From assembly GCF_027587205.1 (NCBI RefSeq), contig NZ_JAPDOD010000032.1, positions 45,503-109,502 of the forward strand: a DNA stretch of 64,000 bases, written 5' to 3'. Positions 17,861-26,587 of this stretch are shown piece by piece (the first letter of the stretch is position 1; each line of letters starts with the position of its first letter). Below the pieces are notes generated by a model. It was given only the letters and a program-made list of their open reading frames with translations. It had not been told where the DNA came from and ran no database searches. The translations under genes and the position numbers were made by a program. The stretch is from Solirubrobacter ginsenosidimutans. GTDB lineage: Bacteria; Actinomycetota; Thermoleophilia; Solirubrobacterales; Solirubrobacteraceae.

Positions 17861-18016
17861 ATGACCGGCTGCGTGGCCGCCGGCGCGAGCCGCGAGGACG
17901 TCCAGCACCAGATGCACGACGCGATCGCCTTTCACATCGAAGGGCTGCGAGAGGCTGGCGAGGTGATCCCCGAGCCCTCCGGGCTCACCGCGACGTACGT
18001 CAGAGTCGCCGCCTAG
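17861..18016 (+). pseudogene. HicB-like antitoxin, N-terminally truncated
   Basis: 51 codons from the ATG at 17861. The product begins at the GCVAAG position of HicB and continues with ASREDVQHQMHDAIAFHIEGLRE, then EVIPEP and a final TYVRV strand, all diagnostic of the HicB partial RNase-H-like fold. The first strands (YxVxxExxxxGYxAxxPDLPG in full proteins) are absent and the upstream bases carry stops. No HicA toxin gene is beside it. It ends 5 bp from the convergent transglycosylase gene of the conjugation cluster, a probable island junction. Confidence 0.6.
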
Positions 18017-18021
18017 CCGCA

Positions 18022-19041
18022 TCACGCGTCCATCCCCCAGTGGATGTGATCGCAGTGGTCCGCGCGGGCAAAGCCGCGGGGGTCGAGCGGGCCGTCGGGG
18101 TCCCAGCAGTAGATGAGCTCGGTAGAGCGGTTGGGGCCGGTGATGGCGGCGAGTTCGTGGACGACGTCGGCGCAGCGGCCGAAGCGGGTGCCGCGGCAGA
18201 TCTCGCCGTCGACTGAGCCGATGTCCATCGCGCGGCCGGCCTCGTGGTTGGTGCCCGGAGCGTGGTCGTGCCGGAGCGCAGTGATGATCACGGTGTGGCG
18301 CGCGCCGATCCAGCCGAGCGTGGAGAGCAGTCGCGGGTCGATGCCGCCGGAGCGCAGGTCGTCGCGCTGCCCGGGCGTGAGGATGATGCGCGGGTTGGCG
18401 AGGAGCTCGCGGACGGTCGCGGTGTCCATCGGCGATCTCGAGGACGGTCCGCGGGCTGCGCCGCGGTATTGCTCGGCGCGGGCCAGGACATCAGCGACGT
18501 ACCACTCGGCGTGGTTGTAGGCGAGGATCGCCCGGTGGTAGTCGCCAGGCGCACCGGAGGCGAGCAAATACCGGGCCGCGGCCGGGATCGCGTCGGCCGG
18601 GTCGTACGGGGACTTGCGGCCGTCGCCATCGCCGTCGACGCCGTAGCTGTCCCAGGTGCTGGGTGAGCCGATGACCGAGAACTGCATCGGGCCCGCGCAG
18701 CAGCCGTAGGTGTTCACGCCCGATCGCACGCCCGGAGCGGTCGACGTTCCGTGGCTGGTCTCGATCGAGCCGATCGCCGCCAGGATCCACGGATCGACGC
18801 CGTAGCGGGCGCCGGCCTGTTCGTAGAGCTTCAAATACATCGGCGGGATCTCGTCGCCGGCGAGCCTGGACGGGCCGTAGCCGCCGCCCTGCATCGGCTG
18901 GATGCCGAAGATCGCGCCGAGCACGCCGATCAGCAGCACGAGCCAGAGCCCGAGGACGACCACGACGACCGTGATGACGCGGCGGGTCGCGCGCGGGTTG
19001 CGCAGCGCGGCCCCGGCCACTGCGACGGCGGGCGCGGACAC
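18022..19041 (-). CDS. conjugation-associated lytic transglycosylase
   Basis: 339 aa from the GTG at 19041, last gene of the cluster, 3 bp after the previous stop. One N-terminal membrane anchor (about 20-48). The transglycosylase domain covers about 75-205: YEQAGARYGVDPWILAAIGSIETSH contains the catalytic Glu of SLT enzymes, followed by GPMQFSVIG and a typical AAARYLLASGAPGDYHRAILAYNH. The last 110 residues (ALRHDHAPGTNHEAGRAMDIG ... CDHIHWG) have His/Asp patterns of M15-like peptidases, so the protein may cut both glycan and peptide. It would open the wall for the channel, as TcpG/VirB1 do. Confidence 0.82.
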   Translation of the reverse strand: MSAPAVAVAGAALRNPRATRRVITVVVVVLGLWLVLLIGVLGAIFGIQPMQGGGYGPSRLAGDEIPPMYLKLYEQAGARYGVDPWILAAIGSIETSHGTSTAPGVRSGVNTYGCCAGPMQFSVIGSPSTWDSYGVDGDGDGRKSPYDPADAIPAAARYLLASGAPGDYHRAILAYNHAEWYVADVLARAEQYRGAARGPSSRSPMDTATVRELLANPRIILTPGQRDDLRSGGIDPRLLSTLGWIGARHTVIITALRHDHAPGTNHEAGRAMDIGSVDGEICRGTRFGRCADVVHELAAITGPNRSTELIYCWDPDGPLDPRGFARADHCDHIHWGMDA

Positions 19042-19044
19042 CGT

Positions 19045-19629
19045 TCAGCGCTCCAGGCCGGTGACCAGCCAGCCCGTCGGCGTGTTCGCCAGCTGCAGGC
19101 GAACGCTGTAGCGGCGGGCGCCGTCGCCGACGAGGGCGAGGAGGTCGGCTCGTTCGCGGCTGACGCCGTTGCTCTGCAGCAGCTGGATCCGCGGGCGGCG
19201 ACGGCGCTCGGAGCTCGGGACGCGCGGACGGCTGCGGGCCAGCTCGGCGCGCAGCTGCGGCGACGCCGAGCGGACTTGCCCAGCTTCCCCGTGGCCGTAG
19301 GAGAACCGCAGGTAGCCCGCGAGGAAGCGGCGTGCGGCGCGCTTGCTTCGGGTCACGTCCGCCGGAGCGGGACGCAGGCCGGCCGGCGGGTCGCTCTCCT
19401 CACTCGGCGCGACCGGCGTCGAGGCCGGCACGATCGCCGCAGCGCTACCGGCCGTTGCAGGCCGGCTGACCGGCGCTTCACGTCTGAGCGCGCGTGCCGG
19501 GCCGGCATCGTCGAGCAGCGAGAACAGACCGGCGGAGGCGGCGATCAGCGCGACGGCGATCGCGAACAGCCGCGGCCGGTCGCCGTCCTGCAGCGGCCGG
19601 TTGAACAGGATCCGGAGCTGATCAACCAC
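19045..19629 (-). CDS. TcpC/VirB8-like conjugation protein
   Basis: 194 aa from the GTG at 19629, overlapping the VirB6-like gene by 8 bp. A short cytoplasmic start (QLRILFNRPLQDGDRPR), one membrane helix (about 22-42), a Pro/Ala-rich linker and a C-terminal region (about 95-194: RAARRFLAGYLRFSYGHG ... YSVRLQLANTPTGWLVTGLE) with the helix-plus-beta pattern of NTF2-like VirB8/TcpC periplasmic domains. Assignment rests on architecture and position; primary similarity is weak. Confidence 0.55.
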   Translation of the reverse strand: MVDQLRILFNRPLQDGDRPRLFAIAVALIAASAGLFSLLDDAGPARALRREAPVSRPATAGSAAAIVPASTPVAPSEESDPPAGLRPAPADVTRSKRAARRFLAGYLRFSYGHGEAGQVRSASPQLRAELARSRPRVPSSERRRRPRIQLLQSNGVSRERADLLALVGDGARRYSVRLQLANTPTGWLVTGLER

Positions 19630-21526
19630 GGTCCCATTCGCTCGGGATCGTGTCGCGCTGGCGCTGACGGAGCTCGCGGGCGCGGCGCATGACGTCCTCG
19701 TGCAGCATCCGCGGCGTCGCGTCCGTCGTCGCCCCGTGCTCCTCCGGCGAGCTGCTCGGACGCTCGGCCGTGGCGGGTGCCGCCGCGGCGGACTTGCCGT
19801 TGGCCGACGCCTCAGGCGGCGAGCCGTTCGCGGGGACCGGTCTCAGCGGGTCGCCCGGCTTCACCCGCGCGAACCGTCCGGTGCTCGAGTGGCCGTTGTG
19901 CTGAGGGACCGCGGCGGGCGCGAGACGGTCGCCGGTCGCGGGCGAGTCATGGTCGTCCGAGCTCGCCGTCGCCGGCTCGGAGGCGTGGCTGCTCGTCGAC
20001 TCGCTCGCGCCTGAGAGGGCGCTCTGCTGGCGACTCGAGCTCGGCCGGCTGACGGCGGCGAGCGCGGTGAACGGCTTCGCCGCCGCTTGCGCGCCCTGCT
20101 GCATGACCGATGGGTGCGGCAACGGGGAGGCGTCGGCGCGGCCGACGGTCGCGCCGACGAGGCGATTGGTGATCTGCTTGCGGTAGAGGAAGATCGCCCA
20201 GAAGAAGATCGTCTGCAGCGCGAACGCGAACAGGAAGCCGAGCGAGCCGGTTGAGGCGGCGAGCGCGGCCGAGACGGCCACGACGATCGCGATCACGAGC
20301 GAGTAGAGCGCCTTGATGAAGATCGCCGTTGCGAGCTTGGTCAGCCAGCCGCGGAAGAACGCGTGCCCGGCGCCGGGGAAGATGCCGACGATCAGCGCGA
20401 CCGGCGCGAAGCCCAGCAGCACGAGCGCGACGACCTGGGCGAGGATCACCGCCAGTGAGAGGGACCCGAGCAGCACGACCGCTCCGAGCGCGCCGATCGT
20501 CACCAGGACCGAGAACGTCAAGCGCTGAAACGCGCCGCCCGCCTGCTGGGCGTCGACGGCCGGGGCGTCGGCCTTGTCGACCTTGTAGCCGGCGAACTGC
20601 CGGTCGGCCGGGACCTGGCCCTCGCGCAGCGCGTCGTACTCGGCCTTGCGCTCCTCCGAGCCGGGACGCTGGCGCAGGAACCGCGGCGCATACCCGCCGT
20701 AGCCGTCCTTGCCGACCTTGAGGTGATCGCGGCAGACGTCTCGGGCCGTGTCGTGCGGGCCGACCGGCCGCGGGAAGCCGTCGTCATCGAGCTGGTCGGT
20801 GTCGACACAGTGCGAGAGCCCGCCGAACTCGAGCACCGCCCACGGCTGCACCACCAGCGTCTCGAACAGGTGGTCGCTCACCTGGCGCTTGGCCTGCTCC
20901 GGGTTATCCAGTGCGCCCCGGTTCGCGCCCGACAGGAACGCCAAGGACAGGGTGTTCGTCCACTGCGACGCCTGCCCGATCGTGCGCTCCGGCTGGTAGA
21001 CGAAGAACAGCGCGATGACCACGAACACGACCGACACGGCGAGCGCGCCGGCGGTCTCGGTGTAGCGCCGTTGGACGAGCGCCTTCCAGATGCCCCAGAT
21101 GCCGGCGATCAGAATCGCGGCGACCATCCACGACTCGCCCAGGACGTTCTCGTACAGCGACGAGATCGCCTCCCCGATCGGCGCCAGCGCACCCGACGAC
21201 CCATTCAAGAGGTCGAGTGAGAACGCCCACGTGAACAGATCGATCGTGCACTTGACCAGCAGCGACGTCGCGCTCCACAGTTGCGCCGCGGCCCACTGGG
21301 CGATCATCGGCGGCACGCCCTCGGGGTCGGTCACGCCGACGTCGACGTGGTAGTCCAGGGAGTAGGCCGAGAGCGGGTAGCGATCGGCGAGCCCGCCGGC
21401 GACCTGGGACTCGGGGGCGATGTTGCCGAGCAGATCGCTGCCGCGATACTCCGCCCCGGCGGACGGCCACGCCAGCAGCATCAGCGTGGCCGTGGCCGCG
21501 AGCAGGAACGCGGCCCGGCGCTTCAT
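19622..21526 (-). CDS. VirB6/TrbL-like polytopic conjugation protein
   Basis: 634 aa from the ATG at 21526, which overlaps the ATPase stop as ATGA. A signal-like N-terminus (MKRRAAFLLAATATLMLLAW) precedes an extracytoplasmic stretch, then about eight membrane helices: a pair near residues 95-160, and a dense block near 320-460 including VALVLLGFAPVALIVGIFPG. The last 170 residues are a hydrophilic Ser/Pro/Ala-rich tail, probably disordered, ending in RELRQRQRDTIPSEWD. This is the layout of VirB6/TrbL/TcpH channel subunits. It lies between the ATPase and the VirB8-like gene. Confidence 0.7.
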   Translation of the reverse strand: MKRRAAFLLAATATLMLLAWPSAGAEYRGSDLLGNIAPESQVAGGLADRYPLSAYSLDYHVDVGVTDPEGVPPMIAQWAAAQLWSATSLLVKCTIDLFTWAFSLDLLNGSSGALAPIGEAISSLYENVLGESWMVAAILIAGIWGIWKALVQRRYTETAGALAVSVVFVVIALFFVYQPERTIGQASQWTNTLSLAFLSGANRGALDNPEQAKRQVSDHLFETLVVQPWAVLEFGGLSHCVDTDQLDDDGFPRPVGPHDTARDVCRDHLKVGKDGYGGYAPRFLRQRPGSEERKAEYDALREGQVPADRQFAGYKVDKADAPAVDAQQAGGAFQRLTFSVLVTIGALGAVVLLGSLSLAVILAQVVALVLLGFAPVALIVGIFPGAGHAFFRGWLTKLATAIFIKALYSLVIAIVVAVSAALAASTGSLGFLFAFALQTIFFWAIFLYRKQITNRLVGATVGRADASPLPHPSVMQQGAQAAAKPFTALAAVSRPSSSRQQSALSGASESTSSHASEPATASSDDHDSPATGDRLAPAAVPQHNGHSSTGRFARVKPGDPLRPVPANGSPPEASANGKSAAAAPATAERPSSSPEEHGATTDATPRMLHEDVMRRARELRQRQRDTIPSEWDRG

Positions 21527-23934
21527 GCGGCCGCTTCCAGCACCGGCCGGGCGCCAGGGGAGGTGTCGAGGATCCGCAGCAGGTGCTCGTGCACCGGCTC
21601 GATCTGCAGCTCGGCGACGCGGTCGTCGATGTCGCGCATCAGGCACCGTCCGCGCCGATAGGACCGGACCCGCTCGACCAGCTGGCGATCTTCGGGATCG
21701 AGGCCGAGCAGCTCCAAAGCGCGGCGCGCCTCCGCGGCGGTCTCCTGGCCGAAGATGAACCGCGTACCGATCAGGTTCTCGATGTCGCCGACGTCGGTCA
21801 GCTGCTGCGTGGCCAGGATCAGCGTCGCGTTCTCCGCGCGTCCGAGCCGGTTGAGCCGATCGATCAAGCGCCGGCCGTCGCGGGAGGCGAGCAGGAACCA
21901 CGCCTCGTCGAAGAGCACCACCTTGTGCACCGAGCGGTCGCCGGCGACGAGTCGCATCGCGTAGGCGGCGATCAGCTTCAACGTCGCGACGCCGAGCCGC
22001 TCGGACTGGTCGTAGTCGGCGCGCGCGATCCCGGGCGCGGGCAGCGAGAGCCCGCGGGCCTTGATCGTCGTCACCGGCCGCTCGGCAGCAACGCGAGCGC
22101 GTTCACCGTCACCGAAGCCGAGCCGCGCGACGCCGGAGTCCGCCCACACCGACAGCGCCTCCCCCGCGGAACGGGCATCGGAGTCAGCCGACGCAAGCAG
22201 CAACTCGAGCACTCGCAGACAGCTCGGCGACGGGCCCTCCAACGCGGCCCGCACCGCTTTGCGCACCTGCGTCTCCCAGGTCGCGGGCGCCTGTGGCAGC
22301 AGCTCCATCAGGTACGAGCTCGCGAGGTCCTCGCGCAGGCTCTCGGGCGCGACGACGAGCGGGTCGAGCAACCCGCGGTAGCGATCGTCGCCGGAGAGCT
22401 CGATCACGTGCACGCGGCCGGCGAGCTCCGGCAGGCCCTCGAGGTTGTGATCGGGCTTGGGGTCGACGTCGACCACGAGCGACCCGCGGCGCTCGGCCTG
22501 GAAAGCGAGCAGCTCGGCGGCGATCGTCTTGCCGGAACCGAGCGTGCCGGCCAACAGGATCGACGGCGGGCGACCCGTGCGCGACGCCTCGGTGACGTCG
22601 AAGCGCACGGGCCGCGCGCCGCCGGCCAGCGTGCGGCCGATGTACACGCCGCGATCCGACCCGGCCTGATGGGTGCCGACGGGCATCAGCGCACCGAACT
22701 GCTCGATCGTCAGCACGTCGGCGTAGTCGCGGACCGTCCCGCCGTCGGCGCGGGGCAGGTGGTCGAGGAAGAGCGAGGGCTGCAGACCCAGCGGCCGGTG
22801 GAGCGCGACGGTGCCGAAGCGGTGCACGAGCGCTTCGACGCGCGCCTCGAGCTCCGAAGCTGACGCCGCGCCGACCGCCAACGAGATCGCGACGTTCAGC
22901 AACGGCGGGCGCTCGTGCGATTGCAGGTAGGCGTCGAGCTCGCGCGCGAGCTGCCGGTTCTCTTCCGCGGTGTAGGAGAGCGGGCCGTGGGTCGAGCTCA
23001 ACTGCTCGCTGAAGGCGACGTCGGCGTCGACGATTCGCCGGCGCACGCGCGTGATCGCCTCGCGGTTGCCCAACCAACGCGCGTGCACGACCGCGTCGAC
23101 CGGGAACGCCAGCGCCTCCAGCGGCGAGAACAGCAATTCCGCGCCGCCCGGGAACTCGGACTCCTCCGGCAGCGCGCCCATGCCGAGCATCGCCTGGTGC
23201 GAGCGGCCCTCCTCGGCGTCGACGACCAGGGCGCGTTCCTGCTCGAACACCGGCGCGTTGGCGTGGCGCACGATGTCGGTCCCCAGCGGCTCGTAGGCCG
23301 GCCGGCCGCCCGCCGTCTCGACGATCAACGCGCTCGGCTCCCAGTGATCATCCAGCGCGGGTTCGGCGACGCCGCGGCAGGCGGCGCGGCGCAGCAGCCA
23401 CTGCAGCTCGCGGGTCGTCGCCCGCCGCACCGGCAGGGACGCCTCCGCGCGACGGAAGGCCCGCTCTTCGGCCACGACCAGCGCGTCGATCTCGGTCGCC
23501 GGGATCGGCACCGGGTTCGCGACGCCGAACAGGCCCTCGACCCGCCGGCGCATCCGATCGAACCCCGCCGAACGCGTCGCCGGCAAGGACACGGCGAGAT
23601 AGACCTCGGGCGTGAAGGAGCGCAGCTCGCGCAGGTGCGCCTCGTGTCCGTTCAGATACGAGCGCCACGCCGCCGGCGACTGCCGGCGCGCGTCGAGCAG
23701 CGCCATCCCCTGGTCCGCGTAGCTGTCCGCGGGGTACTCGCGGCACACCCGCCACAGCGAGAAGTCGGCCTCGACCGCGAAGGCGAACCGCGCGAGGCGG
23801 CGCAGCCAGTCGCGCTTGTCGGCGACCGCCAGGAACGGATAGGAGACCGTGTCCACGCGAAACAGCGCGGCGCGCGCGTCGCCCTCGCCGACGAGGATGT
23901 TCTGATGCGCGTAGCGCAACGGGAACCCAGTCAT
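21523..23934 (-). CDS. VirB4/TraE/TcpF-like conjugation ATPase
   Basis: 803 aa from the ATG at 23934, overlapping the TcpE stop as ATGA. The N-terminal half (1-440) is the VirB4 dimerisation/substrate domain. The ATPase domain has Walker A GTLGSGKT (463-470), Walker B KVVLFDEAW (671-679), and the RLGRAENATLILATQQ segment with the conserved Gln after it. VirB4 proteins energise pilus or channel assembly in type IV secretion systems of both Gram types and sit on the inner face of the membrane. The gene is intact and full length, arguing that this cluster, unlike the relics at 9 kb, is functional. Confidence 0.9.
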   Translation of the reverse strand: MTGFPLRYAHQNILVGEGDARAALFRVDTVSYPFLAVADKRDWLRRLARFAFAVEADFSLWRVCREYPADSYADQGMALLDARRQSPAAWRSYLNGHEAHLRELRSFTPEVYLAVSLPATRSAGFDRMRRRVEGLFGVANPVPIPATEIDALVVAEERAFRRAEASLPVRRATTRELQWLLRRAACRGVAEPALDDHWEPSALIVETAGGRPAYEPLGTDIVRHANAPVFEQERALVVDAEEGRSHQAMLGMGALPEESEFPGGAELLFSPLEALAFPVDAVVHARWLGNREAITRVRRRIVDADVAFSEQLSSTHGPLSYTAEENRQLARELDAYLQSHERPPLLNVAISLAVGAASASELEARVEALVHRFGTVALHRPLGLQPSLFLDHLPRADGGTVRDYADVLTIEQFGALMPVGTHQAGSDRGVYIGRTLAGGARPVRFDVTEASRTGRPPSILLAGTLGSGKTIAAELLAFQAERRGSLVVDVDPKPDHNLEGLPELAGRVHVIELSGDDRYRGLLDPLVVAPESLREDLASSYLMELLPQAPATWETQVRKAVRAALEGPSPSCLRVLELLLASADSDARSAGEALSVWADSGVARLGFGDGERARVAAERPVTTIKARGLSLPAPGIARADYDQSERLGVATLKLIAAYAMRLVAGDRSVHKVVLFDEAWFLLASRDGRRLIDRLNRLGRAENATLILATQQLTDVGDIENLIGTRFIFGQETAAEARRALELLGLDPEDRQLVERVRSYRRGRCLMRDIDDRVAELQIEPVHEHLLRILDTSPGARPVLEAAA

Positions 23935-24494
23935 GGCCGTACCTCCAACACCGAACCCGGGCACAACACCACCGCGTCGCCCGGGTCGCCATCACCGCCG
24001 GGGCGAGCGTCCAGGCCGCGCAACGCGACCGGCACGTTGAACGTCACCCGCGCCGGCCCCTTCACCCGCCCGCGATGCAGCGAAGCGCCGTCGGCGTCCC
24101 AGCGCACCGCCAGCTCGCCGTCCCACCGCACCGGCTCCCCCTCGAGCGCGACCACACGCCCCGCCGAACGCCGACGCGCACGCCACCGGTACCGCAGCCA
24201 ATCGAGCGCGAAGCGATGCGCTGTCCGCCCATCCGGCGCCGCCTGGGTTCCGAGCACCGCGATCGCCAGCGGCAACACGACGTATCGCAACGGCGCCGAG
24301 AGCACCCCGACGAGCTCGCTCGTCAGCGGCACAGCGCCCAGGATCACCACCGCCAGCACCGCTGCGGCGAAGTAGCCGACCGCCCGCAACGGCACCCCTC
24401 CCGGCACCGGCAGCGCCCACCGGTCGACGCGATAGATGCGCCGGTCGACCTCGAACACGCGCCGGTAGGAGCGGATGATGACCCGGTCGGCCAT
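23931..24494 (-). CDS. TcpE-family conjugation membrane protein
   Basis: 187 aa, start ATG at 24494 overlapping the last base of the pilin stop. The N-terminus (VIIRSYRRVFEVDRRIYRVDRWALPVP) followed by two adjacent membrane helices (about 37-57 and 62-82) and a basic LRYRWRARRR segment is the TcpE pattern. The C-terminal 80 residues form a small soluble domain (VVALEGEPVRWDGELAVRW ...). In the Clostridium Tcp system TcpE is a polytopic channel component. Gene order next to the ATPase agrees. Confidence 0.78.
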   Translation of the reverse strand: MADRVIIRSYRRVFEVDRRIYRVDRWALPVPGGVPLRAVGYFAAAVLAVVILGAVPLTSELVGVLSAPLRYVVLPLAIAVLGTQAAPDGRTAHRFALDWLRYRWRARRRSAGRVVALEGEPVRWDGELAVRWDADGASLHRGRVKGPARVTFNVPVALRGLDARPGGDGDPGDAVVLCPGSVLEVRP

Positions 24495-24793
24495 CAGCTC
24501 GTGATCGTCGTCCAGATGTCGCGGATCGTGCCGGCCACGTCATTCGGGGCCATCACGAACCCGCCCACGATCAGCGCCGCCAGCATGAACACCGCCATGT
24601 CCGCGAAGCGCCGGTTGAGCAGGAACATCAGCGCGACGATCGCGGCGATGCCGAGGTAGAGGCTTCTGGCCCACCCGCCGAGCAGGTTGCCGATGTTCTC
24701 GCCGACCTTCTCCCCATCACCCGCCGCGAGCGCCGGGACGGTCACCGCCCACGAGCAGACCGTCACCACGGCCGCGGTCACGAACTTGCGCAT
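24494..24793 (-). CDS. VirB2/TrbC-like pilin subunit
   Basis: 99 aa from the ATG at 24793 (AGGCAGG seven bases upstream); a TTG at 24799 is an alternative. A cleavable signal peptide (MRKFVTAAVVTVCSWAVTVP, cut after ALA) is followed by GDGEKVGENIGNLLGGWARS and two membrane helices (about 48-66 and 70-90) joined by a short basic loop (LNRRFADM). Size, processing and two-helix form match VirB2/TrbC pilins or small channel subunits. A truncated close relative lies at 9701-9973. Confidence 0.72.
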   Translation of the reverse strand: MRKFVTAAVVTVCSWAVTVPALAAGDGEKVGENIGNLLGGWARSLYLGIAAIVALMFLLNRRFADMAVFMLAALIVGGFVMAPNDVAGTIRDIWTTITS

Positions 24794-24795
24794 GA

Positions 24796-25707
24796 TCAAC
24801 CTGCCTTCTTGGTCGAGTTGACCGCCGCCACCAGCCAGCGGTCTTCGCGCACCAGCTCCAGCCGGTAACGCAGCCCATACGAAGCGCCCGTCGCCGCGTC
24901 CTTGGCGCGGACGGTGGCCAACACGTCCCGCGTTCGTCCCTTCGCGGGCGCCGCCAGAACCAGCGACGTCACATCGATCAGCTCGTGCCGCTGACCCAGC
25001 GCGCCGATCCGCACGCCCGCCGACACGTAGAACGTCAGACCCCCGGCGTCACCGGCGAGGTACGCGCGCAGGAAGCGCGAGACGACGTCCTCGATCGGCC
25101 CGCGCTCACTTGCCGGCAGCGACTCCGTCAACGCCGGCGTCGTCGACCCACGCGCCGGCGGAGCCGCCAGCGACGGCAGATCCGACACGACCAGGCCGCC
25201 CCGCGAATCACGCGCGACCGGCACCGACAGATACCGCGTGCCACCCGTCGCCGCCGCGGCAACGGTCACCAACGCGTGCGAGGAGTCGAGCACCGTCACC
25301 CGCGCGACCGACACCGCCCCGACCGCCCGCCGCGGCGCATCCTCGGCGTACTCCGGCACCACCGACGACGCCAGCTCGGGCGCCACGAACGCCCGGATCG
25401 CCGTCGCCGAGGCCTCCGGATCGGACGGGGAGTACGTCAGATACGCCCGCGAGAAATCCGCCGCGAACGCCCGCACCCCGTCATCCACCCACGACGGCGG
25501 CGCAGGCTTCGGAGCAGCCGCCGTCGCCACGGGCCTCCGCGGTTCCATCACGCTCGCCAGCCCGCGCAACAACAACACCACGACCAGCAGCCACAAGACC
25601 GCGCGTCCCAATCGCTTCGCGAATCCAGCCGGTGTCCGGAGCACCGGAGGGCGCACAACGTCCCGGCGCGGCCCCTTTACGGCCGCACCAACTCGCAGGT
25701 GAGCCAA
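24796..25707 (-). CDS. TcpC-family conjugation protein
   Basis: 303 aa from the TTG at 25707, chosen because GGGGAGG lies 7 bases upstream; no better start fits. A cytoplasmic N-terminus, one membrane helix (about 35-55: AVLWLLVVVLLLRGLAS) and two repeated NTF2-like periplasmic domains: about 75-175 (AFAADFSRAYLTYSPSDPEASATAIRAF) and about 195-300 (VVSRFLRAYLAGDAGGLTFYV). TcpC has exactly this build and connects the channel to the wall. First gene of a seven-gene operon whose members overlap or touch, so tight co-expression is expected. Confidence 0.82.
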   Translation of the reverse strand: MAHLRVGAAVKGPRRDVVRPPVLRTPAGFAKRLGRAVLWLLVVVLLLRGLASVMEPRRPVATAAAPKPAPPSWVDDGVRAFAADFSRAYLTYSPSDPEASATAIRAFVAPELASSVVPEYAEDAPRRAVGAVSVARVTVLDSSHALVTVAAAATGGTRYLSVPVARDSRGGLVVSDLPSLAAPPARGSTTPALTESLPASERGPIEDVVSRFLRAYLAGDAGGLTFYVSAGVRIGALGQRHELIDVTSLVLAAPAKGRTRDVLATVRAKDAATGASYGLRYRLELVREDRWLVAAVNSTKKAG

Positions 25708-25794
25708 GGGCGCACCTCCCCGTCGATCGTGTGGCGAGGACCTCGACAGTCCCACCACCCACGGACGGAACCGGGGGTCTCGGCAACAACTCGG

Positions 25795-25818
25795 AAACAA
25801 CCTGTTTGCAGGTTGTTT
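25795..25818. promoter_or_regulatory. palindrome upstream of the conjugation operon
   Basis: AAACAACCTG (25795-25804) and CAGGTTGTTT (25809-25818) are perfect 10-bp reverse complements with TTTG between. The site is 88 bp upstream of the TTG start of the first conjugation gene and is AT-rich compared with its surroundings. A dimeric repressor or activator site is the simplest reading; as a hairpin it lacks the T run of a terminator on either strand. Confidence 0.55.
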
Positions 25819-25869
25819 CGGTTCGGACCGTTCTGCCGGACCAACCGCCGCCCGCGCGGGCGCTTCGCG

Positions 25870-26445
25870 CTAACGGGACTGCACGAGCGCGAGCAGGCTC
25901 GCCTGCTCCGCACGCAGAAGGCCGAACGATTCCTCGGCGTAGCGCAGCAACGCCTCGGCCGGGAAGTTGATCAGGGACACGTGGTCTTCGGCGGCGGTCG
26001 AGTCGAATCCGGGCTCCGCCCAGCGCGCGACGATCGGCTCGTATCCCGCCACATGGGCGCAAAGGTCTATGAGGCACTCCGGCATCGCCTCTTCGCGCAA
26101 CAGATCCGAGTGTGCGACGACCGCGTGGACCATCTGGCGGGTCAGGGGCATGAAGGCATGCGTCATCCAGCGCCGCCAGAGTTCACAGTCCTCGCTGCTC
26201 GCCTCCGGGGCGTCGAAGAACGCCTGCCGCTCGGGCCAATGCACGCTCCGGAACCGCATGAAGACGTTGCCCGAGGCGTGCGTCAGGGCGAAGAGCGGCC
26301 CGTACAACTCGCCGAGTTGACGGTTGACGCGGTCGAGGCGATCTTTGCGTTGCGCCAGGCGGAGGTTCGCCCGGTACGTGACGACGAAGCCGGCGACGGC
26401 GAGAACCGCGGTGACGACGAGCGGAATGGCGGTCGCGAGGTGCAT
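25870..26445 (-). CDS. membrane-anchored protein of unknown function
   Basis: 191 aa from the ATG at 26445. Residues 3-27 form a membrane anchor (MHLATAIPLVVTAVLAVAGFVV), then a coiled, basic segment (RLAQRKDRLDRVNRQLGELYGPLF) and a helical soluble domain rich in Trp, Glu and His up to LVQSR. No family recognised; signal-anchor plus QLxxLYGPL is seen in small stress-related DUF proteins. It reads toward the conjugation operon in the same direction, but 162 bp and the palindrome separate them, so co-transcription is doubtful. Confidence 0.65.
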   Translation of the reverse strand: MHLATAIPLVVTAVLAVAGFVVTYRANLRLAQRKDRLDRVNRQLGELYGPLFALTHASGNVFMRFRSVHWPERQAFFDAPEASSEDCELWRRWMTHAFMPLTRQMVHAVVAHSDLLREEAMPECLIDLCAHVAGYEPIVARWAEPGFDSTAAEDHVSLINFPAEALLRYAEESFGLLRAEQASLLALVQSR

Positions 26446-26587
26446 GTCGAAGCCCCTAGCGGAATACGGGATCGGACGCCCGATCCCTTGCCTACCGGTC
26501 CGGTCGCTCGACGCGGAGAGGACCGGGAACAGCACACACGGCGAGGCGCGCGCCCAGCGAGGTTGGCGAGCGGATCACCCGCGCAAG

